Positions 46,778 through 56,496 of a DNA stretch of 64,000 nucleotides are shown here, piece by piece. Each line of letters opens with the position of its first letter. Positions within the stretch are counted from its first letter, which is position 1. This stretch comes from Shewanella dokdonensis (GTDB taxonomy: Bacteria > Pseudomonadota > Gammaproteobacteria > Enterobacterales > Shewanellaceae): contig NZ_CP074572.1 of assembly GCF_018394335.1 (NCBI RefSeq), positions 806,001 through 870,000 of the forward strand, written 5' to 3'. A program made the position numbers and the translations under genes. The notes beneath the pieces were generated by a model. The model did no database searches and was not told the origin of the DNA. It saw only the letters and a program-made list of their open reading frames with translations.

Positions 46778-47550
46778 CTATCTTTGCTGCTGTCGATAAC
46801 TACGCCAGATGAATACCCCACCTAATAGGACAAACGGAATGCTCAACCACTGACCAACACTCATTAAGTCCGCAGCATAGGCTGCCTGTGGTGTTTTGAC
46901 ATATTCCAGGAGGAAACGGCTACCAAAAACCAACACCATAAAGATGCCGAAGCTGAAGCCACGTTTAGGGAAACCATTGCGACGATAAAGCGTTAACAAC
47001 AGGATAAAGATCAACAGGTAGCTAGCGGCTTCATAAAGTTGCACCGGGTGTCTTGGTAAATTATCGATCCGTTCGAACACCACGCCCCAGTGACCATGAG
47101 TCGGCAATCCGACAATTTCAGAATTCATAAAATTGCCGAGACGGATAAAACAGGCAGTAAGTGCAGTAGGCACCACTAGCCGATCTAATAACCACAGCAA
47201 CTCAATTTGAGGATGTTTTCGCACAAATAACCAAATCGCCAAGATAACGCCAACAGTGCCACCGTGACTGGCTAAACCGCCACGCCAAATTTTTATAATC
47301 TCAAGAGGATGGGAGAAATAAAACACGGGATCGTAAAAGATAACATGCCCCAAACGAGCACCAATGATGGCGCCAGCAAAGATATACAGCAGCAGATTAT
47401 CCAGCGGTTCAGTGTCAAAACCTTCCCGCACACAGATCCATTGCATCAACCGATAACCGAGCAAAAAGCCCCCACAAACAGCAGGCCATACCAATGCACC
47501 GCCACCGGGCCCAGATGTATTAAAATCGGGTTAACATTCCAGTAAATCAT
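46778..47550 (-). pseudogene. lgt: Prolipoprotein diacylglyceryl transferase Lgt, frame broken as sequenced
   Basis: The true start is ATG 47550, giving MIYWNVNPILIHLGPVAVHW, and the frame then slips at the five-C run 47469-47473. One extra base gives YGLLFVGGFLLGYRLMQW and joins the rest, about 257 residues. The Lgt signature GLASHGGTVG, the essential His/Arg region and RLGNFMNSEIVGLPTHG are all present. It transfers diacylglycerol from phosphatidylglycerol to lipobox cysteines in the inner membrane. Lgt is essential in most Gram-negative bacteria, so this frameshift is almost surely an error in the sequence. Confidence 0.88.
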
Positions 47551-47726
47551 TGTTGTTCAGCGAAATGATGTTTGCATCAGAGAGTAACATAAATGCGTCA
47601 ACACACGTAGATCCTCGATAGATATCTCCGATCCGGTACACGCATCTTGGCATTACGCCCAGCGCTGGAGTCTGGAAAATACGGATGATAGACTTGGGCC
47701 AAATTTATTCACCATAGGTTCCATCA

Positions 47727-48795
47727 GTGCCCTCCTCCAGCCAGCCTAAACTTTCTCCTACCAAGGCGTTGTTATCTTTGCTGATCGGCGTAGCCATTAT
47801 CTTTGCCGTGTTACAGTATCGACGCCCGGCCCAGCTACAAAAAGTGGAGGGATATGCTCAAGGCACGACTTATCACATCAGTTGGTGGTCAGAAAGTCAT
47901 TCCAACGCAGGATATTGAACAGCAGTTCAATACTGCATTGGCGCAGATAGACGCGGAGTTTTCCACTTACCGCGATGATTCCTATATTTCCAAATTCAAC
48001 CACAGTAGCTCGACCGACTGGCAAGCAGCATCGGCAGACTTCCTGCAATTACTGACAATTGCCAAGGAGATCAATCATAAAACTGGCGGTTGCTATGATC
48101 CAACCATAGGGCCACTGTTCAATTTATGGGGTTTCCAGAAAGATAAGTTTAATCTCCCGTCTGCTGCCGATATTGAGGCAACACAAGCCGAAATAGGCAT
48201 AGATAAAGTGGAAATGGATAGCGCAGGTCAGCGTATTCGCAAAACGCTACCGGGGTTGCAGTTAAACTTCTCTTCTATGGGAGAAGGCTACAGTATCAGC
48301 AAGTTATCCGCCGTGTTAGAGCGTCATAACATCAGCAACTATCTGGTGGAGTTTGGCGGTGACATGAAGATCCGCGGCCACAAACCCGATGGTAAAAAAT
48401 GGCGGATTGCTATCGATCGCCCAGACAGAAAGGATAGCGAACGGCAACCCTACAGCATTATCACGATCAATGATGAAACCGGAGTAACCCTCGATACTTC
48501 CGGCACCTATCGGCATCACTTTGATGAGAATGGCAAAGAGTACTCCCATATTCTTGATCCGCGCACCGGGGCACCAGTGACTCACAATCTGGTATCCGCC
48601 TCTGTTTTTGGCAAAGATCCCAGAGTCAGTGACGCTTGGGCAACCGCCATGTTGTGTCTGGGGCCTGATGCAGGGCAAAGCATTGCGAAGGAACAACAGT
48701 TGGAAGTGTTTTTTATTGAGCAGAGACAAGACACATTCCACAATGCACAAAGCGCGGCCTTAGCCACCAGCAAGCGGGTGAGTTTTGAAAACTGA
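47727..48795 (+). pseudogene. apbE: FAD:protein FMN transferase ApbE, frame broken as sequenced
   Basis: About 356 residues. The first frame (47727-47918, GTG start) has a signal/anchor (KALLSLLIGVAIIFAVLQYRR) and VEGYAQGTTYHISWW; the second (read to 48795) starts VIPTQDIEQQFNTALAQIDAEFSTYRDDSYIS. One base is missing at 47891-47898. Family motifs follow: GGCYDPTIGPLFNLWGF, NFSSMGEGYSIS, YLVEFGGDMKIRGHKPDG, VTLDTSGTYRH, YSHILDPRTGAPV. It flavinylates periplasmic proteins such as NQR/RNF subunits at Thr. Stands alone. Confidence 0.85.
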
Positions 48796-49149
48796 TCGGG
48801 GAAATGCCAATCAGTAACAAAATAGCCAGCGTTCCATCGATAGCAGTCAAGTAAACGCCAGCCGAAAAGTGGTTTGTTATAGGCTCCGCAAGGAGCCTAT
48901 TGCTTATCTAACACCGCATTGTCTTTGCCATCACCCAAATTTCTAGCCAGTTTTACCGTAGGGCTAAGTCAGCCTTGGGGCTCCACTGCGAGATAAGCGC
49001 AAGACAGTGAGACTCAACACAGCGGCAGCGCCAACGGCTTGAGCTCGTTGCTGCTGGCTAACAACAAACTGTCTTGTTCAGGGCGATGACAAGCGCACGA
49101 TGCACTGCAATTATCGCGATTAACCCAGTTACCCCTATTCCAGCACAAT
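48796..49149. other. Gene-free region with a hairpin terminator
   Basis: 354 bases without a credible ORF. At 48879-48900 is ATAGGCTCC-GCAA-GGAGCCTAT, a perfect 9-bp stem with a GNRA-like loop, followed by TGCTTATC. It probably ends the apbE transcript. Nothing else seen. Confidence 0.55.
48879..48900 (+). terminator. Terminator of apbE
   Basis: Perfect 9-bp stem ATAGGCTCC/GGAGCCTAT with GCAA loop. The T tract after it is weak, so efficiency is uncertain. Confidence 0.6.
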
Positions 49150-49509
49150 TCAATCGACAGCGTCATTTGGCCTAAACACTGACAGGTTTAACGGCTGCGG
49201 ATGACCCAACCAAGAGATACGCTGGGTATGGTCACTGTAATGATCCCCAGTCACCGCATGGATCATCACGGAGAGCCCTTTACGGTGCTGTTCCATCCAA
49301 GGCACAAACTGGGGGAATTCATCCTGAGTAAATGCGGTCTCGAAACTCCAACACAGATGTGGGCCAACTAGGCGAGTATTAAATGGCCCAACGGGTAATC
49401 CTAAGTCATGACAAATGGTATAACGCAGCTCCGCCGCAAATTCTTGCGACGTTTCATCAAAGTAGAGATGAGCGTGATAATGGGCAAACTCATTAGCCGG
49501 AATTGTCAT
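49150..49509 (-). CDS. DOPA 4,5-dioxygenase family protein
   Basis: 119 residues. Family marks are HYHAHLYF (HxH), PHLCWSFE and HAVTGDHYSDHTQRISWLG. Homologues are small metal-dependent extradiol-dioxygenase-like proteins; the bacterial function is unclear. Good start at ATG 49509. Monocistronic. Confidence 0.82.
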   Translation of the reverse strand: MTIPANEFAHYHAHLYFDETSQEFAAELRYTICHDLGLPVGPFNTRLVGPHLCWSFETAFTQDEFPQFVPWMEQHRKGLSVMIHAVTGDHYSDHTQRISWLGHPQPLNLSVFRPNDAVD

Positions 49510-49901
49510 AACGACTCCTTATTGCTGGAACTGCGCACCCAGTCTTTACGCTTATATATCATTTTTCAGGCGCTTAAGAGATTAAAGCGCAAGTTTTACA
49601 ATAAAGCATGCTGATATTTCTCAGTTCTGCAGTAGAAAATCACACAGTGACCAAATTTCTTTGAAACAAACAGCAACACTTAAGCCCCTCTGATGCCGAG
49701 TTTATGCCTTTAAAAGCGTTTTTCCGCCGTGTATGTTGTATCAGTTGCCGCTGATACTGGCGTCGATACCAACGACCCTCAATGATAAAGGTCAAAAATC
49801 CAGCCACAGCGCCGGAACTAACAATAATTTTTTTGCCGGACACCGGCACTGAAAAGAGGCGCCGAAACTAGCGCCCGATAAAAAGAAGAAAGGAGCTCCC
49901 A
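49510..49901. other. Gene-free intergenic region
   Basis: 392 bases between divergent genes. A 69-codon minus frame at 49640-49849 is not supported. The plus strand 49840-49895 is purine-rich and leads into the Shine-Dalgarno AGGAG of the M61 gene. Confidence 0.4.
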
Positions 49902-51791
49902 GTGAACAATTCTGCCGTCAAGGCCGCTGTCCTCAGCGCGCTGATGGGTGCGGCCGGGTCCGCTTTTGCCGAGATCCCGGCCCCCGTGGATCAAGCCTAC
50001 CCAGGTACCCTGAAACTCAAGGTGGACGCCACCGACCTGTCACACCGCATTTTTAATATCAGCGAAGTGATCCCCGCTAAACCTGGCCCACTAACGCTGC
50101 TGTATCCGTCATGGATCCCGGGACATCACTCGCCCACAGGCCCTATCGATAAAGCCGCCGGTTTTGAATTCAAAGCCAATGGTAAGGTACTACAGTGGCA
50201 ACGAGATCCAGGTAATGTCTACGCCTTCCATATCGATGTACCTCAAGGTGCTAACAGTGTTGAAGTGAGTTTTAAATTTTTGTCACCGCAAGATCGCAGC
50301 CAAGGGCGCGTAGTGATGACCCCTGAAATGCTCAACCTGCAATGGAACACTGTGGCGCTGTATCCAGCGGGCTATTACACCCGGCAGATTAAGGTAGATT
50401 CCTGTGTCACACTGCCGCAAGACTGGCACTATGCCACCGCACTGGAAGACAGTAATCACAAAGGCAGCAGCTACTGCTTTAAGACCATCGACTTTGAGAA
50501 TCTGGTCGATTCTCCCATGTTTGCGGGTAAGTATTACAAGCGAGTAGATCTGAATCCCGGAGCGGACACCCCGGTACATCTCAACGTATTTGCCGATAAG
50601 GCCAAAGATCTAGAAATCAGCGATGAAGGGCTCAAGGCGCACCAAGCGCTGGTACAGCAGATGTACAAGCTCTATGGTGCCCACCACTACAATCACTATG
50701 ACTTTTTGCTGGCACTGACCGACAAACTTGGTGGTATCGGTCTGGAGCATCACCGTTCCAGCGAAAACAGTGGCAAGCAAGACTACTTTACCAAATGGGA
50801 TAAATCCTGGTTAGGTCGTGACCTACTGGCGCACGAATTCAACCATTCTTGGGATGGCAAATACCGCCGCCCAGCCGAATTATGGACCCCCACCTACAAC
50901 CAAGTGAAGAAAGATCACGGCTTGTGGGTCTATGAAGGACAGACACAATTCTGGGGTTATATCGTGGCAGCGCGTTCTGGGCTGTGGAGCCACGACAACG
51001 CCATGGATATGCTAGCGCTGCTGGGGGCAACGTACGATAAAGGTCGCCCAGGCATGAAATGGCGCACCATTCTGGATACCACCAACGATCCGACCATTGC
51101 CCAGCGCTCACCACTGGCGTTTCGTAACTATCAGATGAGTGAAGATTATTACCAAGGCGGACAGCTAATTTGGTACGCCGTTGACGCCAAATTACGTAAT
51201 CTCTCTGGTGATAAAAAATCCCTTAATGACTTTGCCAAAGCCTTCTTTGGTGTGCATCCAGGAGCCTGGGATATCAACACTTATACGTTTGATGATGTTG
51301 TGGCAACGCTTGATGGTATCCAGAAATACGACTGGACCAGTTTTATCAATGCGCGGCTGAAAGGCCATGTCAATCTGTCTGACTCATTGAAAGATCAAGG
51401 CTGGAAGCTGGAGTATAACGACACCCCATCAGCAGCAGTGAAAGGGATGGAAGATCGCTATAAACGCTTTGATTTTACCTATTCCTTAGGCTTTTCTGTC
51501 AACAAGGACGGCAAGCTACAGGACGTGTTATGGGATAGCCCCGCGTTTAATGCTGGTTTATCACCTAGCATGACCTTAATTGCCGTCAACGGTGAAGCCT
51601 ACAAAGCGGAATATCTAAAAGATGCCATTACCGCAGCCAAAACCAGCAAAGCGCCGGTAGAACTGCTGGTTAAAGAGTTTGATCAGTACAAGACCATCAG
51701 CATCGACTATCACGGTGGCCTGATGTACCCGCATCTGGTACGGATTGAAAGCCAACCCGACTACCTGAGTGAAATATTAAAAGCCTTGTAA
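49902..51791 (+). CDS. M61 family metallopeptidase (glycyl aminopeptidase-like)
   Basis: 629 residues from GTG 49902, with AGGAG about 9 bases upstream. Signal peptide (KAAVLSALMGAAGSAFA), then the M61 N-terminal beta domain, the catalytic thermolysin-like domain with HEFNHSWDGK (HExxH) and Glu in YEGQTQFWG, and a C-terminal PDZ domain (about 490-590, GFSVNKDGKLQDVLWDSPAFNAGL). It is a secreted zinc aminopeptidase that removes glycine and similar residues from peptides. Followed by a strong terminator. Confidence 0.9.
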   Translation: MNNSAVKAAVLSALMGAAGSAFAEIPAPVDQAYPGTLKLKVDATDLSHRIFNISEVIPAKPGPLTLLYPSWIPGHHSPTGPIDKAAGFEFKANGKVLQWQRDPGNVYAFHIDVPQGANSVEVSFKFLSPQDRSQGRVVMTPEMLNLQWNTVALYPAGYYTRQIKVDSCVTLPQDWHYATALEDSNHKGSSYCFKTIDFENLVDSPMFAGKYYKRVDLNPGADTPVHLNVFADKAKDLEISDEGLKAHQALVQQMYKLYGAHHYNHYDFLLALTDKLGGIGLEHHRSSENSGKQDYFTKWDKSWLGRDLLAHEFNHSWDGKYRRPAELWTPTYNQVKKDHGLWVYEGQTQFWGYIVAARSGLWSHDNAMDMLALLGATYDKGRPGMKWRTILDTTNDPTIAQRSPLAFRNYQMSEDYYQGGQLIWYAVDAKLRNLSGDKKSLNDFAKAFFGVHPGAWDINTYTFDDVVATLDGIQKYDWTSFINARLKGHVNLSDSLKDQGWKLEYNDTPSAAVKGMEDRYKRFDFTYSLGFSVNKDGKLQDVLWDSPAFNAGLSPSMTLIAVNGEAYKAEYLKDAITAAKTSKAPVELLVKEFDQYKTISIDYHGGLMYPHLVRIESQPDYLSEILKAL

Positions 51792-51799
51792 ACTAGTGC

Positions 51800-51826
51800 A
51801 AAACGCCCGGATTTTCCGGGCGTTTT
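51800..51826 (+). terminator. Terminator of M61 peptidase (bidirectional)
   Basis: Stem AAAACGCCCGG/CCGGGCGTTTT around ATTTT, with T's on both strands. It serves the convergent diguanylate cyclase gene as well. Confidence 0.85.
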
Positions 51827-51840
51827 ATTAGCTCGAACAC

Positions 51841-53322
51841 TTATTCATCCGCGTACAATACCTGATTGCGGCCATTTTCTTTGGCTCGATAAAGGGCGGT
51901 ATCTGCTCGTTTGACCACTTCGGATAGGTCTTCCTCCAACCTTGCCTCGGCCACGCCACAACTGAGGGTGATCTGGAAAGTGCCGGTGCCGGCATTAAAA
52001 TCCAGTGCCATAGTGCTCTGGCGGATACGGTCAGCCAATCCCCAGGCTTTCTCGCGGTTACAGTTCCCCAGCAGCAATACAAACTCTTCACCGCCCCAGC
52101 GACACACGGCATCCGCGTAACGGGTCTGGGAACGCAACTCTTTAACGAGGCGCTTCAGCACCAGATCCCCCATATCATGCCCATATTTATCGTTAACCGT
52201 CTTGAAATAATCGACATCAAAAACCAGTACGGATAGCGGCTGATGCTGGTGTCGACATTGCTCTAGCAATAACTCGTAAAACTCCTCACAAGTCTGTCGA
52301 TTCATCGCTTTCGTTAACGGATCCAAGGCCGCTTGCGCCGCGAGTTTGCGCTGATAACGCCCTTGGGTCAGCAGGCTGAGTCCCAACACCAGCAAGGTGA
52401 CGATGGCGGCGACGGCCAGATTGATCATAAAGGTACGAAATACAGCTCTCTGTGCTGGCGCGGCGTGTTCTTCAACCACGAGATACCAGTTAAATTCTGG
52501 CACTAACCGTGCGTTAACATAGACTTTTTCATCACCGCTTTGATAGTGAAAACTACCCGATGGGGCAGACAATAAACGCAATGCCACTTGCTGCATGCCC
52601 GGCATCTGCTGCAAGGTGTCAGCCCCGGTAAAATCATCCCCATGCAACACCACCTTGCCCTGTTGGTCGACAAAATAGATAGTACGCTGGTAGCGTTTTT
52701 CGTAGAGGTTGATCAGTTCGCCGACTTTATTGACCGACAGGCCAACCCCGGTAACCCCAATCAGTTGCTGGTGATAGTCATAAACTTTGTGGTCGATATA
52801 AATGTCCATCTCGCCGGGACGTTCTGCATCTGGCCCCACAGTTACCAGATAAGGCTGAGAGGCTGGCAAAGCTTTAACTTGTTGATACCATTCATAACGA
52901 TGACTCTGTTCATCAATAATATGGTCCGCTGCATCCGGCAGGTAATAACGACGACTTTTATCTAAGACAAAGAAAGAGATAATGGTGCCAAAACGGCGAT
53001 CTATCTCCTGTAGATAACGCTGCATTGGCTCTTTCGGCGGCGAAGGTTGTAGTGCCCAATCTCGCACAAAGGTGTCATGCGCCATCAAGGTCGCCACAAA
53101 AATAGGTTGCACCAGATCCCGCTGGATCTGTGAATAGACATTATCACTGGTAAGTGGCAGTGAATTTTGCTCAATCTGGTGCGATATCGATTGCTGCGCT
53201 ACATGGTAACTGCTCCAGCTCATCACAAAAAACACTAGAAATAACAAGCCACTGAACAACCACAGCATTTTGCTACGAACATGCGCCAGTGGCTGGGGTC
53301 TTCTCAACATAAAGCTCTCCAC
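51841..53322 (-). CDS. Cache-domain diguanylate cyclase
   Basis: 493 residues: membrane helix near 20-40, large periplasmic dCache-type sensor (about 45-300; FFVLDKSRRYYLPDAADHI, DIYIDHKVYDYHQQLIGVTGVGLSV), second helix about 303-325, then a GGDEF domain with WGGEEFVLLL. RYAD five residues before it supplies an RxxD inhibitory site, so it is probably active and product-controlled. It makes cyclic-di-GMP in response to a periplasmic small molecule. Convergent with the M61 gene. Confidence 0.88.
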   Translation of the reverse strand: MESFMLRRPQPLAHVRSKMLWLFSGLLFLVFFVMSWSSYHVAQQSISHQIEQNSLPLTSDNVYSQIQRDLVQPIFVATLMAHDTFVRDWALQPSPPKEPMQRYLQEIDRRFGTIISFFVLDKSRRYYLPDAADHIIDEQSHRYEWYQQVKALPASQPYLVTVGPDAERPGEMDIYIDHKVYDYHQQLIGVTGVGLSVNKVGELINLYEKRYQRTIYFVDQQGKVVLHGDDFTGADTLQQMPGMQQVALRLLSAPSGSFHYQSGDEKVYVNARLVPEFNWYLVVEEHAAPAQRAVFRTFMINLAVAAIVTLLVLGLSLLTQGRYQRKLAAQAALDPLTKAMNRQTCEEFYELLLEQCRHQHQPLSVLVFDVDYFKTVNDKYGHDMGDLVLKRLVKELRSQTRYADAVCRWGGEEFVLLLGNCNREKAWGLADRIRQSTMALDFNAGTGTFQITLSCGVAEARLEEDLSEVVKRADTALYRAKENGRNQVLYADE

Positions 53323-53514
53323 GGGTTAAAACCAGCATCAATCCGCTGACGCAAGTATGACTAAAAGTCGGATAAGACAAATTTAAAGCGCAGAATATTA
53401 TCAACTTATTTCTAATACACCCAGAAAAAACCACGGTAGTTCCCCCTAGGGCGGATTGGCAGCCATCATCACAATTTAGTAAACTGCCGCCAATCGACAA
53501 TACAGAGAGTAACT

Positions 53515-55182
53515 ATGGCTCAGTTTGTATATAGCATGCTCAGGGTTGGCAAAGTGGTGCCGCCCAAGAAGCAAATTCTCAAAGACATCTCTTTGAGCTT
53601 CTTCCCCGGTGCCAAAATCGGTGTTCTGGGTCTGAACGGTTCTGGTAAATCCTCGCTGCTGCGTATTATGGCTGGCGTGGATAAGGAATTCGATGGTGAA
53701 GCCAGGCCAATGCCGGGGCTGAAAATCGGTTATCTGCCACAAGAGCCACAACTTGATCCTCAAAAAACCGTGCGCGAGACCATTGAAGAAGCGGTAAGCG
53801 ATGCCAAAAATGCGCTAACGCGTTTGGATGAAGTATACGCCGCCTATGCCGAACCAGATGCCGATTTTGATGCGCTGGCCAAAGAACAGGGTGAGCTGGA
53901 AGCCATCATTCAAGCTCAGGATGCTCATAATCTGGACAACATTCTGGAACGTGCCGCCGATGCGCTACGTTTGCCCGCATGGGATGCCAAAATTGAAGTG
54001 CTCTCCGGGGGCGAACGTCGCCGCGTAGCTATCTGTCGGCTGCTGCTGGAAAAACCCGAAATGTTGCTGCTGGACGAACCCACCAACCATTTGGATGCGG
54101 AATCCGTTGCCTGGCTGGAGCAGTTCCTGCACGAGTATCCCGGCACTGTGGTTGCCATCACCCATGACCGCTATTTCCTCGACAACGCCGCTGGCTGGAT
54201 CTTGGAACTTGACCGCGGTGAAGGCATCCCATGGCAAGGCAACTATTCCTCTTGGTTGGAGCAGAAAGATCAGCGTCTGCAACAGGAAGCCGCTAGCGAA
54301 AGCGCGCGCCAGAAAACCATCGCCAAAGAACTGGAATGGGTGCGTCAGGGAGCCAAAGGCCGCCAATCAAAAGGTAAGGCTCGACTGTCTCGCTTTGAAG
54401 AGCTGAACAGTCAGGAATTCCAGCGCCGTAATGAAACCAACGAACTGTTTATTCCACCTGGCCCACGTTTGGGTGACAAAGTGATTGAAGTGCGTCACCT
54501 CACCAAGAGCTTTGGCGATCGGGTGCTGATTGACGATCTGTCGTTTACCGTGCCTAAAGGCGCCATCGTGGGCATTATCGGCCCTAACGGTGCTGGTAAA
54601 TCGACCTTATTTAAGATGCTCACCGGCGCCGAAACACCCGATAAGGGTGAAGTAGAAGTTGGTGATACTGTACAGATTGCCTCGGTTGAACAGTTCCGTG
54701 ACTCGATGAACGACAAAAACACCATCTGGCAGGAGATCTCCGGCGGTCAAGACATCATGCGCATCAATGGCTTGGAAATCCCTAGCCGGGCTTATGTTGG
54801 CCGTTTCAACTTCCGTGGTGGCGATCAGCAAAAGGTGATTGGGACTTTGTCTGGCGGTGAACGTAACCGCGTGCATCTGGCAAAATTGCTGCAATCGGGT
54901 GGGAACGTCTTGCTGCTCGACGAACCGACTAACGATCTGGACGTCGAAACCTTGCGCGCCCTAGAAGAAGCATTATTGGCATTCCCAGGTTGCGCCATGG
55001 TGATCTCCCATGACCGCTGGTTCCTTGACCGTATCTGTACCCATATTCTGGATTACCGTGACGAAGGGAAAGTGAACTTCTACGAAGGCAACTACAGCGA
55101 ATATTCCAGCTGGCTAAAAGACAATTTCGGTGCCGATGTAATTGCGCCGCACCGGCTGAAGTACAAACGGATGACGAAATAG
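53515..55182 (+). CDS. ettA: Energy-dependent translational throttle protein EttA (ABC-F)
   Basis: 555 residues, matching E. coli EttA in length. Two ABC domains, each complete: Walker A GLNGSGKS and GPNGAGKS, signatures LSGGERRR and LSGGERNR, Walker B LLLDEPTNHLD and LLLDEPTNDLD. Between them is the P-site tRNA interaction linker (about 240-320; QEAASESARQKTIAKELEW, GRQSKGKARLSRFE). It binds the ribosomal E site and controls the first peptide bonds according to ATP/ADP. Monocistronic with a terminator. Confidence 0.95.
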   Translation: MAQFVYSMLRVGKVVPPKKQILKDISLSFFPGAKIGVLGLNGSGKSSLLRIMAGVDKEFDGEARPMPGLKIGYLPQEPQLDPQKTVRETIEEAVSDAKNALTRLDEVYAAYAEPDADFDALAKEQGELEAIIQAQDAHNLDNILERAADALRLPAWDAKIEVLSGGERRRVAICRLLLEKPEMLLLDEPTNHLDAESVAWLEQFLHEYPGTVVAITHDRYFLDNAAGWILELDRGEGIPWQGNYSSWLEQKDQRLQQEAASESARQKTIAKELEWVRQGAKGRQSKGKARLSRFEELNSQEFQRRNETNELFIPPGPRLGDKVIEVRHLTKSFGDRVLIDDLSFTVPKGAIVGIIGPNGAGKSTLFKMLTGAETPDKGEVEVGDTVQIASVEQFRDSMNDKNTIWQEISGGQDIMRINGLEIPSRAYVGRFNFRGGDQQKVIGTLSGGERNRVHLAKLLQSGGNVLLLDEPTNDLDVETLRALEEALLAFPGCAMVISHDRWFLDRICTHILDYRDEGKVNFYEGNYSEYSSWLKDNFGADVIAPHRLKYKRMTK

Positions 55183-55202
55183 CCGACCAGCAAGCTCAAG
55201 AT

Positions 55203-55231
55203 AAAGCAGGCGGGGACTAGCGCCTGCTTTT
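55203..55231 (+). terminator. Terminator of ettA
   Basis: Stem AAAGCAGGCG/CGCCTGCTTT with an 8-nt loop, followed by TTTT. Confidence 0.8.
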
Positions 55232-55391
55232 CACTCCCGTTTCAAAGTGCTTAAATGCAACCATTCTGTTAGTAATCCAGAGCATTTGTTTACACTTTTT
55301 CCCCAGTCAGCACTTAGTTTTTAACCTTCCCTCACCTAAAATGGCTGACATTATCCGGGGGCGGATATACAACCGTAGCAGTACTGATCCT

Positions 55392-56496
55392 ATGAAAAAA
55401 CTTATCTTCACTATCGTGATAGTCGGCTTGTGTGCCGCTGGCATTTACCGCTGGCAAACTGCCATACCTGAACCAGCAACACACAACGCCAAGGATAGAG
55501 TTATCCCGGTAGTCACCGCTGCGGTGGTGGATAAAGAGTTAGCATCAGACATCAAACTGGTAGGCAAACTCAGTGCAGAACATTCGGTGTATATTGCGCC
55601 ACAAGTTGCGGGCAAAGTGGAAACCATTGCGGTACGTTCCAATCAGCAAGTGATAACTGGTCAGTTGTTAGTGGCATTAGAAGATGCCAAAGCCGCGGCA
55701 GCAGTGATGGAAGCAGAAGCCTATCTTGCGGATGAAAAACGCAAGTTGGGCGAATATGAAAAACTGGCTCACAGTGATGCCATCACACAAACGGAGATTG
55801 ATGCCCAGCGCGCCAGTGTTGATATTGCCTCTGCCCGATTGGCCTCGACTAGAGCTGACTTGTCTTATCATCACATCAAAGCGCCGTTTAATGGCATCGT
55901 CGGGCTGGTGGATTTCAGTCGCGGCAAGATGGTAAGCCAGGGCGACACACTGCTGTCACTGGATGATCTGAGCGTACTGCGGCTCGATCTGCAAGTGCCA
56001 GAAGCCCATCTGTCACAGTTAAGCTTAGGTATGGAAGTCTCCGCCAGCAGTGGCGCCTGGCCTGGCGAAGCGTTTGCTGGCAAAGTCGTGGCGATTGACC
56101 CGCGCATCAACGAAGAAACCCTTAATGTGCGCACCCGGGTGCAATTTGAAAATCCACACAATAAACTGCGCCCAGGCATGATGCTTGAGGCGATCATGAG
56201 TTTTCCCCGTGCATCAACCTGTGATCCCGGTACAGGCACTGGAATATTCAGGCACCAAACGGTTTGTTTACAAAGTGGATGATAAGCAGATAGCTCACCG
56301 CACCGAAGTCCATTTAGGTGCCCGCGTGGACAACCTGGTATTGATCACCGATGGGCTACAAGCTGGCGATGAGATTGTGGTGCAGGGATTGGTTAATATC
56401 CGCGATGGCATGCAGGTAAAACCACTGAAAACAGCACCAGCAAACCCAGAAGCTCACCAAACCGCAAAACAGGAGCCAAGCGATGCTGCTCTCTGA
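55392..56496 (+). pseudogene. RND efflux periplasmic adaptor subunit (MFP/HlyD type), frame broken as sequenced
   Basis: About 368 residues from ATG 55392 (MKKLIFTIVIVGLCAAGIYRW, anchor). It has the biotinyl-lipoyl-like hairpin (VYIAPQVAGKVETIAVRSNQQV), a coiled coil (DEKRKLGEYEKLAHSDAIT) and a beta-barrel (IKAPFNGIVGLVDFSRGKMVSQGD). The frame slips at the C run 56215-56218. The second frame continues VHQPVIPVQALEYSG..GDEIVVQGLVNIRDGMQVKP to the end. It links the RND pump to an outer membrane channel. It overlaps the pump gene, forming one operon. Confidence 0.85.

Noticed and set aside
49640..49849. 69-codon minus-strand frame upstream of the M61 gene
   Set aside because: GTG start only, no family, and it overlaps the likely promoter region of the M61 gene.
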